This document shows, piece by piece, positions 17,090 to 25,387 of a stretch of 41,623 bases of DNA (position 1 is the first letter of the stretch; every line of letters begins with the position of its first letter). Under the pieces are notes generated by a model. The model saw only the letters and a list, made by a program, of their open reading frames with translations, did not search any database and was not told the DNA's origin. The position numbers were made by a program, and so were the translations under genes. The stretch spans positions 1-41,623 of the forward strand of contig CAKOYC010000001.1 of assembly GCA_934130265.1 (NCBI GenBank), given 5' to 3'. The stretch comes from an uncultured Bacilli bacterium (lineage in GTDB: Bacteria > Bacillota_I > Bacilli_A > RF39 > UBA660).

Positions 17090-17305
17090 TTATTTTGTAA
17101 ATGGTAATAATGCAATTGCACGTGCTCTTTTAATTTCATTAGCTATAACACGTTGATGTTTTGCACAAGCACCTGTAACACGACGAGGTAATATTTTTCC
17201 TCTTTCGTTAATGTATTTTCTTAAAATATCAACATCTTTATAATCAAAAGTTTTTCCTTGACACATTAAGCATACTTTTTTCTTCTTACGATAAAATTCT
17301 GCCAT
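17090..17305 (-). CDS. rpsR: 30S ribosomal protein S18, zinc-binding form
   Basis: 71 residues with the S18 core [19 protein letters not shown] and [12 protein letters not shown]. Cys12, Cys15, Cys47 and His50 are placed as in zinc-binding (C+) S18 proteins; the Bacillus subtilis main S18 lacks this set. Last gene of the rpsF-ssb-rpsR operon, with a terminator right after it. S18 binds 16S rRNA as a heterodimer with S6. Confidence 0.96.
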   Translation of the reverse strand: MAEFYRKKKKVCLMCQGKTFDYKDVDILRKYINERGKILPRRVTGACAKHQRVIANEIKRARAIALLPFTK

Positions 17306-17320
17306 AACTTAACCTCCTTT

Positions 17321-17842
17321 TTAAAATGGTAATTCGTCATCATTTATCTCGATATTAGAGCCAAATTCAGTATAAGGATCACTTGATACATTTGTACCTG
17401 TAGGAGCTGATGTAGCACTAAAATCATAAGGAGTAGTAGCATCATTGGTAGATGGTTGATTATTGAAACTAGAAGGAACTGGTTGACTATTAAAGCTTGG
17501 TTGTTGTGTTGCTTGAGAATTATCTCTTTTTGTACCAACAAAATCAATATTTTCAACCACAACTTCAGTAACATATCTTCTTTGACCATTTTGATCATCA
17601 TAGTTTCTAGTTTGAATTCTACCTTCTACTGCCACTTGACTACCTTGAGATAAATAGTTTTTAACTGTTTCTGCTAGTTTTCTCCAAACTACACAGTTAA
17701 TAAAGTCTGCTTCTCTTTCGCCATTTTGATTAGTAAATGAACGATTTACAGCAAGACTAAAGGTTGCTACTGGTGTATTACTACCAGTATAACGTAACTC
17801 AGGGTCTCTTGTTAATCGACCTATTAATATTACTTTATTCAT
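17321..17842 (-). CDS. ssb: Single-stranded DNA-binding protein
   Basis: 173 residues: OB fold in about 1-110 (starting [19 protein letters not shown]), a Gln/Asn/Ser/Pro-rich flexible linker, and the acidic protein-docking tail ending DDELPF. It coats single-stranded DNA and recruits replication and repair partners. It sits between rpsF and rpsR, the conserved arrangement. Confidence 0.97.
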   Translation of the reverse strand: MNKVILIGRLTRDPELRYTGSNTPVATFSLAVNRSFTNQNGEREADFINCVVWRKLAETVKNYLSQGSQVAVEGRIQTRNYDDQNGQRRYVTEVVVENIDFVGTKRDNSQATQQPSFNSQPVPSSFNNQPSTNDATTPYDFSATSAPTGTNVSSDPYTEFGSNIEINDDELPF

Positions 17843-17856
17843 AGTTACCTCTTTTT

Positions 17857-18144
17857 CTAGTCTTCTTTACGAATAATTAAATGACGTAAAATGTTTTCAT
17901 TGATTCCAGCTAAACGATCAAATTCTTTAATAGCTTCATGAGAACCTTCTACTACGAATAAGAAATAATATCCATTTTTATATTTCTTTATTTCATATGC
18001 TAATTCTCTTTGTCCCATAGCTTTTTCTTCAACGATTTTAGCTTCTAAGTTTGTTAAAACCTTTTTTAGACTTTCAGCTTCATTTTTAATAGAAGCTTCC
18101 TCTAAATCTGGTTTTACAATAAACATAATTTCATACTTGTTCAT
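17857..18144 (-). CDS. rpsF: 30S ribosomal protein S6
   Basis: 95 residues beginning [16 protein letters not shown], with the S6 ferredoxin-like pattern and a C-terminal HLIIRKED. The ATG at 18144 has AAGGAGGTG at proper spacing; the in-frame GTG at 18153 lies within that site. First gene of rpsF-ssb-rpsR. In many bacteria the S6-S18 complex binds the leader of this mRNA. Confidence 0.96.
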   Translation of the reverse strand: MNKYEIMFIVKPDLEEASIKNEAESLKKVLTNLEAKIVEEKAMGQRELAYEIKKYKNGYYFLFVVEGSHEAIKEFDRLAGINENILRHLIIRKED

Positions 18145-18205
18145 TATTTCCACCTCCTTCTGGACATAAGACCTATTAAATAGGTAAGGAGTATTTTAAA
18201 TACTC
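18145..18205 (-). promoter_or_regulatory. rpsF mRNA leader with two hairpins
   Basis: Two consecutive perfect stems precede the rpsF ribosome site: GAGTATT/AATACTC (18189-18205) and ACCTATT/AATAGGT (18171-18185). The location is that of the S6:S18 autoregulatory leader, but I do not see the conserved CCG bulge of that motif, so identity with it is uncertain. Confidence 0.4.
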
Positions 18206-18211
18206 GTTTGT

Positions 18212-18240
18212 ATTATAACAAAATAAGAAAAGAAAGTCTA
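18212..18240 (-). promoter_or_regulatory. rpsF operon promoter
   Basis: Minus strand TAGACT (18235-18240), 17 bases, TATAAT (18212-18217). Transcription would start just before the first leader hairpin. Confidence 0.65.
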
Positions 18241-18291
18241 CTTAATTTTGCACAATATGTGATTTTTCTAAATTAAATAATTTTTCTTTTA

Positions 18292-19392
18292 TTAATTATT
18301 AAATCTAAAGTGACAAATATCTCCATCTTGCATTATATAATCTTTTCCTTCTATTCTAGCTTTTCCTGCTTCCCTAGTTTTTAACTCACTACCATATTCC
18401 ATTAAATCATCATAACTAATAACTTCAGCTTTGATAAATCCTTTTTCAAAGTCTGTATGAATAATACCTGCGCATTTCTTAGCATTCATACCTTTCTTAA
18501 AAGTCCAAGCCCTTACTTCATCTTTACCTACTGTAAAATAAGTAGCTAAACCTAGTAAATCATAAGTTGCAGAAATTAATTGCTCTAGTCCACTATTTTC
18601 CATTCCCAAAGCTTCTAACATATCTTTTTTATCTGTATCACTTAATTCACTTAGTTCTTCTTCAATCTTAGCACATAAAACAACTACAGAAGCATTTTCT
18701 TTCTTAGCATACTCTTTAACTTCTTTTACATAAGAATTATCTTCTAAACCTATCATACTTTCATCTATATTAGCTACATATATAATTGGTTTTATTGTTA
18801 AGAAATTATAAGATTTTAGTATTTTTAATTCATCATCTTTAAAGTCTATATGTCTTACTGGTTGATTTTCTTCAAGAGTAGTTTTTATCTTCTCCAATAA
18901 TTCATATTCTAACTTTTCTTGTTTATCCTTACTCATTAAAGCTCTTTTACTGATTTTTCCTAAACGATTAGTAACCATTTCCAAATCACTAATAATAAGC
19001 TCTAGATTAATAGTTTCTAAATCTCTTATTGGATCAACATTACCATCTACATGAATTATTTTTCCATTATCAAAACATCTAACTACTTCTACTATAGCAT
19101 CAGTTTCTCTTATATGTGATAAAAATTTATTTCCTAATCCTTCCCCTTTACTAGCTCCTCTAACAAGACCTGCAATATCTGTAAATTCATAACTAGTAGG
19201 GATAGTCTTCTTAGGTTCATACATTTCTGTTAGTCTATCAAGACGAACATCTTTAACATTAACTACTCCCACATTAGGATCAATTGTTGCAAATGGATAA
19301 TTTTCTGCTAAAATATGTTGATTAGTAATTGCATTAAATAATGTACTCTTCCCTACATTTGGTAATCCTATAATACCTGCTTTTAAACTCAT
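18292..19392 (-). CDS. ychF: Redox-regulated ATPase/GTPase of the Obg family
   Basis: 366 residues. P-loop GLPNVGKST (8-16) and DIAGLVRGASKGEGLGNKFL (G3 region), with a coiled-coil insertion and a C-terminal TGS domain whose end binds the ribosome. YchF/OLA1 prefers ATP and associates with ribosomes. It has its own promoter and a strong GGAAGGAG site. In Bacillus ychF (yyaF) also directly precedes rpsF. Confidence 0.97.
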   Translation of the reverse strand: MSLKAGIIGLPNVGKSTLFNAITNQHILAENYPFATIDPNVGVVNVKDVRLDRLTEMYEPKKTIPTSYEFTDIAGLVRGASKGEGLGNKFLSHIRETDAIVEVVRCFDNGKIIHVDGNVDPIRDLETINLELIISDLEMVTNRLGKISKRALMSKDKQEKLEYELLEKIKTTLEENQPVRHIDFKDDELKILKSYNFLTIKPIIYVANIDESMIGLEDNSYVKEVKEYAKKENASVVVLCAKIEEELSELSDTDKKDMLEALGMENSGLEQLISATYDLLGLATYFTVGKDEVRAWTFKKGMNAKKCAGIIHTDFEKGFIKAEVISYDDLMEYGSELKTREAGKARIEGKDYIMQDGDICHFRFNN

Positions 19393-19410
19393 AATAAAAC
19401 TCCTTCCAAA

Positions 19411-19437
19411 ATAAAAAGAAAATAATATAATTTTCTT
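19411..19437 (-). terminator. Terminator-like hairpin in the ychF leader
   Basis: Minus strand AAGAAAAT (19430-19437), a 6-base loop, ATTTTCTT (19416-19423), then TTTATTTT. It lies just after the predicted ychF promoter, so it could end transcripts from the upstream transporter gene and also attenuate ychF. Confidence 0.45.
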
Positions 19438-19441
19438 TCTT

Positions 19442-19470
19442 ATTTTAATCTAATTAAGACAAATTGTCAA
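19442..19470 (-). promoter_or_regulatory. ychF promoter
   Basis: Minus strand TTGACA (19465-19470), 17 bases, TAAAAT (19442-19447), directly after the stop codon of the transporter gene. Confidence 0.6.
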
Positions 19471-19472
19471 AA

Positions 19473-21068
19473 CTATAATGTTGGATAAACTCCCGGACCT
19501 ATTGGTAAGCCTATTAAATACCAACCTATTGTTAATAAAATCCAAGAAATTGAAATTATTGTAAAGTATGGCATAACATATGCTAATGCTTGATGAATAG
19601 TTATTGGTTTTGACTTATCTTTATTATATATATTTAAGTACCCTATATATATGGCAAAAGCAGCTAATAGTGGAGTAATACCTGCAGTCATTGAATCACC
19701 TGCTCTTAGAATAAACTGAGCAAATTGTGGTGATATATTAGCTTGCATCATAGCTGGTACCATAACTGGTGCAAAGATTTGCCATTTACTAGATGGTGTT
19801 GTAACAAATATATTAGCTATGGCTATTAATACTAAGGAAACAATTATAAGTGGTAATGCACTAAAGGAAACACTTCCTAAGATATTAGCACCCCAAGTAG
19901 CTATTATTGTTCCAATGTTAGTCTCTCTAAAAATAGAAATAAACTGACTTGCTACAAATAGTAGCATAACCATCTCTGCACTTGATGTAAATATTTTTTC
20001 ACAACCATATATTAAGTCTTTATCATTCTTTATTGACTTAGCACCTATTCCATAAGCAATACTTGTAAGGATAAATAATAAACTTATCATATAGGTAAAT
20101 CCATCTTGGAAATAGGAATTAGTACCAAATAATTGGCCTAAATAAGTATCTTCACTCATATCTAGTAACATACCACTAGATGGTAAATTAGGTATTATCA
20201 TATAAATAAAAGCTATTATAACTACTATTGCTATAATCAAAGCATATTTAAGTCCTGCTTTTTCTTTCTTTTCTTTAGCAATTCTTTCTTGTTCTATTTC
20301 TTCTTCATCTACTACGGTTAACTCTTCTGTTTTAACATTTTCTTGATTATCTTTATATTTACCTAATCTCTTAACTATTATACTTTCTACAATTACAGTT
20401 CCAATAATTGAAAGTAAAACTGAAAAGGCAATTATTATAATTAAGTTGGATGTTAAACTAATATGAGTACTTTTATCTATTAATCTAGCCGCTGATGTTG
20501 TATAAGGAATTAAATTAACTTCCATTGAACCTACAAATAAACTTATAGCAGAGCCAAAACTAACTCCACAAAAAGCTGCTACTATTCCTGCAAATGGATT
20601 TCTGTTATTTGCTTGAAATATTATTGCTGATAAAGGTATTAGTAAAACATAACCTATATCATTTATCAAAGAAGAAATAGTTGCTAGAAAAATAATAATA
20701 AACGTAACTATTCTCTTATCCATTTTCTTTATTTTTCTTGAAATAAATGTATCAAGAAAACCAGTTGATGATGATACACCTAATCCAATTAAAGTAAGCA
20801 CCAACATACCAAATGGAGCAAATGATAAAAAATTGCGTAATGCATTACTAAAAATAAATTTCATCCCATCAAAAGTCAACATATTTTTTACTGCAACTAA
20901 AACACTTTCCAATTCATAATTAGAAGTATTAACTTTACTATAAGTTCCTTGCATTTGCAAAGCTGATAAAATAGCACTTGCTAATATTGTTAATATAGTC
21001 AAAAAAATAAAAACTGTAATAGGATGAAAATAAAATTTCTTAAGTTTCAGTTTTTTCTTGTCCTTCAT
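19473..21068 (-). CDS. AbgT-family transporter
   Basis: 531-residue integral membrane protein with about a dozen hydrophobic helices and a charged Glu/Lys-rich cytoplasmic loop near residues 235-270. The N-terminal HPITVFIFLTILTILASAIL, the segment SFAPFGMLVLTLIGLGVSSS and the later TTPSSKWQIFAPVMVPAM match the AbgT (p-aminobenzoyl-glutamate transporter) family, whose members import p-aminobenzoyl-glutamate or export sulfonamides. The true substrate is unknown. Its start overlaps the DUF951 gene, with AGAGGAG as ribosome site, so it belongs to the soj-spo0J-mscS-DUF951 transcript. A transporter is not usual at this point of the origin arm. Confidence 0.85.
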   Translation of the reverse strand: MKDKKKLKLKKFYFHPITVFIFLTILTILASAILSALQMQGTYSKVNTSNYELESVLVAVKNMLTFDGMKFIFSNALRNFLSFAPFGMLVLTLIGLGVSSSTGFLDTFISRKIKKMDKRIVTFIIIFLATISSLINDIGYVLLIPLSAIIFQANNRNPFAGIVAAFCGVSFGSAISLFVGSMEVNLIPYTTSAARLIDKSTHISLTSNLIIIIAFSVLLSIIGTVIVESIIVKRLGKYKDNQENVKTEELTVVDEEEIEQERIAKEKKEKAGLKYALIIAIVVIIAFIYMIIPNLPSSGMLLDMSEDTYLGQLFGTNSYFQDGFTYMISLLFILTSIAYGIGAKSIKNDKDLIYGCEKIFTSSAEMVMLLFVASQFISIFRETNIGTIIATWGANILGSVSFSALPLIIVSLVLIAIANIFVTTPSSKWQIFAPVMVPAMMQANISPQFAQFILRAGDSMTAGITPLLAAFAIYIGYLNIYNKDKSKPITIHQALAYVMPYFTIISISWILLTIGWYLIGLPIGPGVYPTL

Positions 21069-21255
21069 ATAACTCCTCTTTTACTTTCTTAATCTTTTTA
21101 TTTAATTCAATTCTTGGAATTAATACTGTTCTACCACAATTACAACACTTAAGTTTAATATCAACTCCAAGACGTACTACCTCCCATTCATTAGTTCCAC
21201 AGGGGTGTCCTTTTTTTAGAATTAAATGAGTTCCTACTTGATAATTATTATTCAT
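21040..21255 (-). CDS. DUF951 small protein, YyzM-like
   Basis: 71 residues with VGTHLILKKGHPCGTNEWEV and a CCNCGRTVLIPR segment, the pattern of DUF951 (YyzM in Bacillus), a conserved origin-proximal protein of unknown function that may bind nucleic acid or metal through its Cys residues. It overlaps mscS by 8 bases upstream and the transporter downstream by 29 bases, so expression is coupled. Confidence 0.9.
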   Translation of the reverse strand: MNNNYQVGTHLILKKGHPCGTNEWEVVRLGVDIKLKCCNCGRTVLIPRIELNKKIKKVKEELYEGQEKTET

Positions 21256-22051
21256 TATGCACCTCTACTTGTGGATATGGTATCTTAATTCCTGCTTCAT
21301 CTAAAGCTAATTTAAAGTCTTTTTTCATCTTTCTTTCAACAGCAAAGTTTTTATTAGACTTAGTTTTTAAAACAATTCTATAAACTACTGCTGAATCATC
21401 TAATTTTTCTACTCCCCATAACTCACACTTACCTTTTAGATTATCGTAAGTCTTATTAATTTTTTCCATAGTAGCATTTATAACTTTTTCTACTTCATTT
21501 AAATCACTTTCGTAACTTACTGATATATCTACTACTGCTAAAGAAGGATTCAAACTATAATTAATTACTTCATTTATAGTATGATTAGAAATAATCTTAA
21601 CTGCTCCTTTATAGTCTTTTATTCTAGTAGTTTTAAGTCCCATAGAAATAACGTCTCCCCTAAATCCATTGATAGATACGTTATCTCCTATTTCAAATTG
21701 GTCTTCTAAAAGAATAGCTAGTCCTGCTAAAAAGTCTTTTGCTACATCTTGAAATGCTAAAGAAAGGACAGCAGTAGCAATACCGATTCCAGCAAATATT
21801 TTACTAACATCTACATGATATAATGAAAGAATAGATAACATTGTTATAATAATTATTAAATACTTAACAAAATTTACAATAATACTCTTTGATGTTTCTA
21901 GTTTTCGACGATGCTTTGATGATACATTATTTTTAATTAAGGCTTGTTGTAAAATAAAATTTAATATTCTATAAATAATATATGCTACAGCAATATAAAT
22001 AATTGGTTTTAAAATGTACAAGAAAATTTCTGAATCTAAAAATTCTTTCAC
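21248..22051 (-). CDS. Small-conductance mechanosensitive channel, MscS family
   Basis: 267 residues: three N-terminal helices, the third being the pore helix (AGIGIATAVLSLAFQDVAKD), then the Sm-like beta domain (EIGDNVSINGFRGDV) and the cytoplasmic alpha/beta vestibule. Opens on membrane tension to release osmolytes. The GTG start at 22051 has AAGGAAGTG upstream. An MscS gene between spo0J and DUF951-ychF is common in Gram-positive origins. Confidence 0.92.
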   Translation of the reverse strand: MKEFLDSEIFLYILKPIIYIAVAYIIYRILNFILQQALIKNNVSSKHRRKLETSKSIIVNFVKYLIIIITMLSILSLYHVDVSKIFAGIGIATAVLSLAFQDVAKDFLAGLAILLEDQFEIGDNVSINGFRGDVISMGLKTTRIKDYKGAVKIISNHTINEVINYSLNPSLAVVDISVSYESDLNEVEKVINATMEKINKTYDNLKGKCELWGVEKLDDSAVVYRIVLKTKSNKNFAVERKMKKDFKLALDEAGIKIPYPQVEVHNE

Positions 22052-22071
22052 TATATCACTTCCTTTTATTA

Positions 22072-22953
22072 TTATTTATCTAATTGCATAATCTCAAGTA
22101 TTCTTGCTAAATCTGCTGCATTTTCAAATTTAATTTCTATTTTGTTTTTCTTGATTTTTACTCTTGTTCCTAATTTATCACACAAAGTACTTGCTATATA
22201 ACTATATTCTGAATCACTGGCTTCTCTTCTTCTAATTTCTTTTTTTCTATGAAAATCCACTGGTGAATTAGTCATATCTTCTAGTTGTCTAACACTAAGT
22301 TTTTTAACTACTACATCATTAGCTAGTTTCTTTATTTGTTCTTTATCATCTAATTTACTTAGTATTCTAGCATGTCCCATAGATATTTCTTTTGTAATTA
22401 TCATATCTTTTACTTCTTCTGGTAAAGTCAATAATCCCATCATATTTGTAACATGACTACGGCTTTTCCCTACTTTTTTAGATAGTTCTTCTTGAGTTAA
22501 GTTCAACTCTTGTTGTAATCTCTTATAAGCCATAGCTTCTTCCATAGCATTTAAATCTTCTCTTTGAAGGTTTTCAAGTAATGCTATTTCCATCATTTGT
22601 TCATCAGTTAAATCTTTTACAATAGCTGGTATTTTATCAAGTCCTGCCATTCTACTAGCAAGCACTCTTCTTTCTCCTGCTACTATTTCATATCCTTTTA
22701 TACTTTTCTTAGCGATAATTGGTTGAAAGACACCATGTTCTTTAATTGAATTAGATAACTCTTGTAATGCTTCTTCATCAAAAGTTTTTCTCGGTTGATA
22801 AGGATTACTACGCAATTGGTCTAAATCTAAATCAACAATTTCATTTTTAGGGGTAGATTCTATAATTTTTTCTTCCACTTTATTTATATCTATTTGCTCT
22901 GTATTGAATAACTCTTCTAATCCTTTTCCTAAGGCTCTTCTTTTAGTTTCCAT
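22072..22953 (-). CDS. spo0J: Chromosome partition protein ParB (Spo0J)
   Basis: CTPase and parS-binding clamp. From ATG 22953 the protein has 293 residues, beginning ETKRRALGKGLEELF as is typical of Spo0J. The CTP-binding region contains NPYQPRKTF and GERRVLASRMAGL. The recognition helix region reads GKSRSHVTNMMGLL, the ParB rather than Noc type. A C-terminal dimerisation segment follows. The start overlaps the soj end; a TTG at 22962 is nearer an AGGAAG site and cannot be excluded. Works with Soj to segregate origins. Confidence 0.94.
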   Translation of the reverse strand: METKRRALGKGLEELFNTEQIDINKVEEKIIESTPKNEIVDLDLDQLRSNPYQPRKTFDEEALQELSNSIKEHGVFQPIIAKKSIKGYEIVAGERRVLASRMAGLDKIPAIVKDLTDEQMMEIALLENLQREDLNAMEEAMAYKRLQQELNLTQEELSKKVGKSRSHVTNMMGLLTLPEEVKDMIITKEISMGHARILSKLDDKEQIKKLANDVVVKKLSVRQLEDMTNSPVDFHRKKEIRRREASDSEYSYIASTLCDKLGTRVKIKKNKIEIKFENAADLARILEIMQLDK

Positions 22954-23728
22954 TACGATCAATCACTTCCTTTGCTAAATTTAAATAAGCTTCGCTTCCC
23001 TTACTCTTAGGGTCATATACTATTATTGGTTCCCCATGACTTGGTGCTTCTGTTAATCTTATTAGTCTTGGAATAATAGTATTATAAACTTTTTCTTTAA
23101 AGAATTTTCTTATATCTTCTACTACCTCAAATCCTAAATTAGTTCTAGAGTCTAACATAGTTAGTAAAACTCCTTCTATATCTAAATTAGGATTTAATTG
23201 TTTTTGTGCAAGTCTTATAGTATTTAGTAACTGCATAATTCCTTCTAGGGCAAAGAATTCACATTGAACTGGGATAATCACTGAATCACTAGCAGTTAAA
23301 GCATTTGTTGTAATAAGTCCTAAAGATGGAGGACAATCTATAATGATAAAATCAAAATTATCTTTTATATCTTCCAAATGTTGTTTTAGTTGAGCTCCTT
23401 TTGCAAATCCAGGTTCTTGTTGACTCTTTTCTAATAGTTCAATATCAAGCCCTGCTAAATTTATAGTAGCTGGCAAAACATATAATTGTTTATACTTAGT
23501 CTTTATCATAGCTTCCACACAAGTACATCTTCCTGTTAATACATCATAAATACTGTTGTTTATATCTCCTTTATTTATTCCAACTCCAGTTGTTGTGTTT
23601 CCCTGTGGATCCAAATCAATTAATAAAACCCTTTTTCCTAAATATGCAAGAGAAGCAGATAAATTAATACTAGTAGTAGTCTTTCCTACTCCTCCCTTTT
23701 GATTTACTAATGATATGACTTTTCCCAT
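22943..23728 (-). CDS. soj: Chromosome partition ATPase ParA (Soj)
   Basis: 261 residues from ATG 23728. The deviant Walker A is KGGVGKTTTS at the N-terminus, and later motifs include IDLDPQGNTT and IIIDCPPSLGL. The ATP-bound dimer binds DNA nonspecifically and, in Bacillus, regulates DnaA. It overlaps spo0J by 11 bases. It has its own promoter after the noc terminator. Confidence 0.96.
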   Translation of the reverse strand: MGKVISLVNQKGGVGKTTTSINLSASLAYLGKRVLLIDLDPQGNTTTGVGINKGDINNSIYDVLTGRCTCVEAMIKTKYKQLYVLPATINLAGLDIELLEKSQQEPGFAKGAQLKQHLEDIKDNFDFIIIDCPPSLGLITTNALTASDSVIIPVQCEFFALEGIMQLLNTIRLAQKQLNPNLDIEGVLLTMLDSRTNLGFEVVEDIRKFFKEKVYNTIIPRLIRLTEAPSHGEPIIVYDPKSKGSEAYLNLAKEVIDRNGN

Positions 23729-23762
23729 TTTTATCACTCGCTTCTTTTCATAACTCTATTTA

Positions 23763-23791
23763 ATTGTATCAGAAATAGCTTATTATGAAAA
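23763..23791 (-). promoter_or_regulatory. soj-spo0J promoter
   Basis: Minus strand TTTTCA (23786-23791), 17 bases, TACAAT (23763-23768), with TGA before the -10 box. Confidence 0.45.
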
Positions 23792-23802
23792 TAATTTTTA
23801 GG

Positions 23803-23824
23803 AAAAAAAGTAGATTTCTCTACT
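23803..23824 (-). terminator. noc terminator
   Basis: Minus strand AGTAGA (23819-23824), loop GAAA, TCTACT (23809-23814), then six Ts. Confidence 0.8.
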
Positions 23825-23828
23825 TTAA

Positions 23829-25304
23829 CTATTCTTCATTTTTGGCTATCTTAATAACTATTTGATAATTCTTTTCAAAGTTCATTTCTTCACTTTCTAC
23901 TTTAAATCCTGATTGTTCTATTCTTTTAACAGCATCACGCACTACATTTAAACAATCATTAAAATCAAGTTTTGGTATTTCTTGTCCTTCTTCAATCTTC
24001 TTACCCATTATTTTTTCTACATCATCAGAGAAAATTGGATTATGAGCAAATGGATTGTTATATGTATCTAAATAAGGTACTTCATTCTTTTCTTCTACTT
24101 GATTTTCTCCTCTATTTACATTTAATAAACTATCAGGAGTAGGTGTATTATTAGTTGGTGTAACACTAGATGATAACAAAGCATCAAGAGCTGATTGATT
24201 ATTGTTAGAAGGCATAGAAGCCTGAGAAGTTTGTCCACCACTTACGCTAGAATCATCTGAATCCGGTTGAAAGAATTTAAAATTACTATTCATACTTTGT
24301 TCAGGTTGAACATCACCAGTTGGATTTACTTTTAATAGACTATCCATATCCATAGATGGTTTCTCTTCCTTAACATTAATATCTTGAGCATTATTTCTAA
24401 GTTCATCTAAATTAAGTTCTGAACTAGCTGTACTCTTTAGTAATGGATCTTGTATATCGGCTATTTTCTCATCTCCATAATCTATAAATTTAGGAGGTGT
24501 ACTATAATCAATATCTATATCACTATTATTAGGCATTGAGGTATTAATAGAAGGATTAGACGTAGGTACTACTTTAGCAGAATTATTATTATCTAAGTTT
24601 AGATTTGGTAAACTTGGAACATTAACACTAGTATTTTCATTTACTGATACTGGTTCTCTATTTAATAATTTTTCTATATCTGCTGTAGCAATTTTTTCCT
24701 TAGGTTTAGGATTAATCTCCTCTTCTAATTCTCTAACTGTCATTTTATTAGCTATTATTTTGTTAAGTAATTGTTTTTGTTTTTCTTGGTTATCTACTGC
24801 TAATAAGGCTCTAGCATGACGTTCTGATATTTTTTCTTTTAGTAAAGCATCTTGAACATCATCAGATAAAGATAATAATCTTAGTTTATTAGCAACAGCA
24901 CTCTGACTTTTACCCATAGTTTTAGCTAATTCCTCTTGAGTCATCTGGTCTAACTCTAAGATTTTTTGATAAGTTCTAGCTTCTTCTATTGGATTTAGAT
25001 TCTTTCTTTGTAAATTTTCAAGTAGAGCTACTTTACTACTTTCTTTATCATCTAAATTACGAACAATAGCTGGTATTTTAGTAAGTCCTGCTAAAGCACT
25101 TGCTTTATATCTACGTTCTCCTGCAATAATTTCATATTTATTTCCTATATTACGAACAATTATAGGTTGAATCACCCCATGTTCTTTGATAGAAACAGCT
25201 AATTCTTTTAAGGCTTTTTCATCAAATACTTGTCTTGGTTGAAATCTATTTGGAATTATATCATCTAAATATAAATATACAACTTCATTTTCATTATTCT
25301 GCAT
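23829..25304 (-). CDS. noc: Noc-type ParB-family nucleoid occlusion protein with a long disordered linker
   Basis: 491 residues, far longer than Bacillus Noc or ParB (about 280). Residues 8-200 are a standard ParB/Noc module: NRFQPRQVF, GERRYKASALAGL (62-74) and the recognition region GKSQSAVANKLRLL (131-144), closer to Noc than to Spo0J. About residues 205-440 are low-complexity, rich in Asn, Ser, Pro, Asp and Thr, with recurring DxLL motifs. A small folded C-terminal domain (about 445-491) ends the protein. The N-terminus lacks the amphipathic membrane helix of Bacillus Noc. Position between rsmG and soj is that of noc, and an exact Noc-binding palindrome lies after gyrA. Confidence 0.82.
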   Translation of the reverse strand: MQNNENEVVYLYLDDIIPNRFQPRQVFDEKALKELAVSIKEHGVIQPIIVRNIGNKYEIIAGERRYKASALAGLTKIPAIVRNLDDKESSKVALLENLQRKNLNPIEEARTYQKILELDQMTQEELAKTMGKSQSAVANKLRLLSLSDDVQDALLKEKISERHARALLAVDNQEKQKQLLNKIIANKMTVRELEEEINPKPKEKIATADIEKLLNREPVSVNENTSVNVPSLPNLNLDNNNSAKVVPTSNPSINTSMPNNSDIDIDYSTPPKFIDYGDEKIADIQDPLLKSTASSELNLDELRNNAQDINVKEEKPSMDMDSLLKVNPTGDVQPEQSMNSNFKFFQPDSDDSSVSGGQTSQASMPSNNNQSALDALLSSSVTPTNNTPTPDSLLNVNRGENQVEEKNEVPYLDTYNNPFAHNPIFSDDVEKIMGKKIEEGQEIPKLDFNDCLNVVRDAVKRIEQSGFKVESEEMNFEKNYQIVIKIAKNEE

Positions 25305-25346
25305 TACTATCCCTCACTTTATTCTTTCTAATCTTCCTATGATATC

Positions 25347-25355
25347 ATTATAACA
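25347..25355 (-). promoter_or_regulatory. noc promoter (-10 region)
   Basis: Minus strand extended -10 TGTTATAAT (25347-25355); no convincing -35 box. Confidence 0.4.
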
Positions 25356-25363
25356 TCAAAAGA

Positions 25364-25387
25364 GTAATTAATCTAGCAATTAATTAC
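25364..25387 (-). terminator. Hairpin at the rsmG end
   Basis: Perfect 9-base stem GTAATTAAT/ATTAATTAC around a 6-base loop on the minus strand, followed by TCTTTT; it spans the rsmG stop. The stem is AT-rich, so it is probably a modest terminator. Confidence 0.5.

Noticed and set aside
16948..17139. Minus-strand frame of 63 codons after rpsR
   Set aside because: It overlaps the rpsR end in another frame and runs through the terminator and promoter region; no ribosome site.
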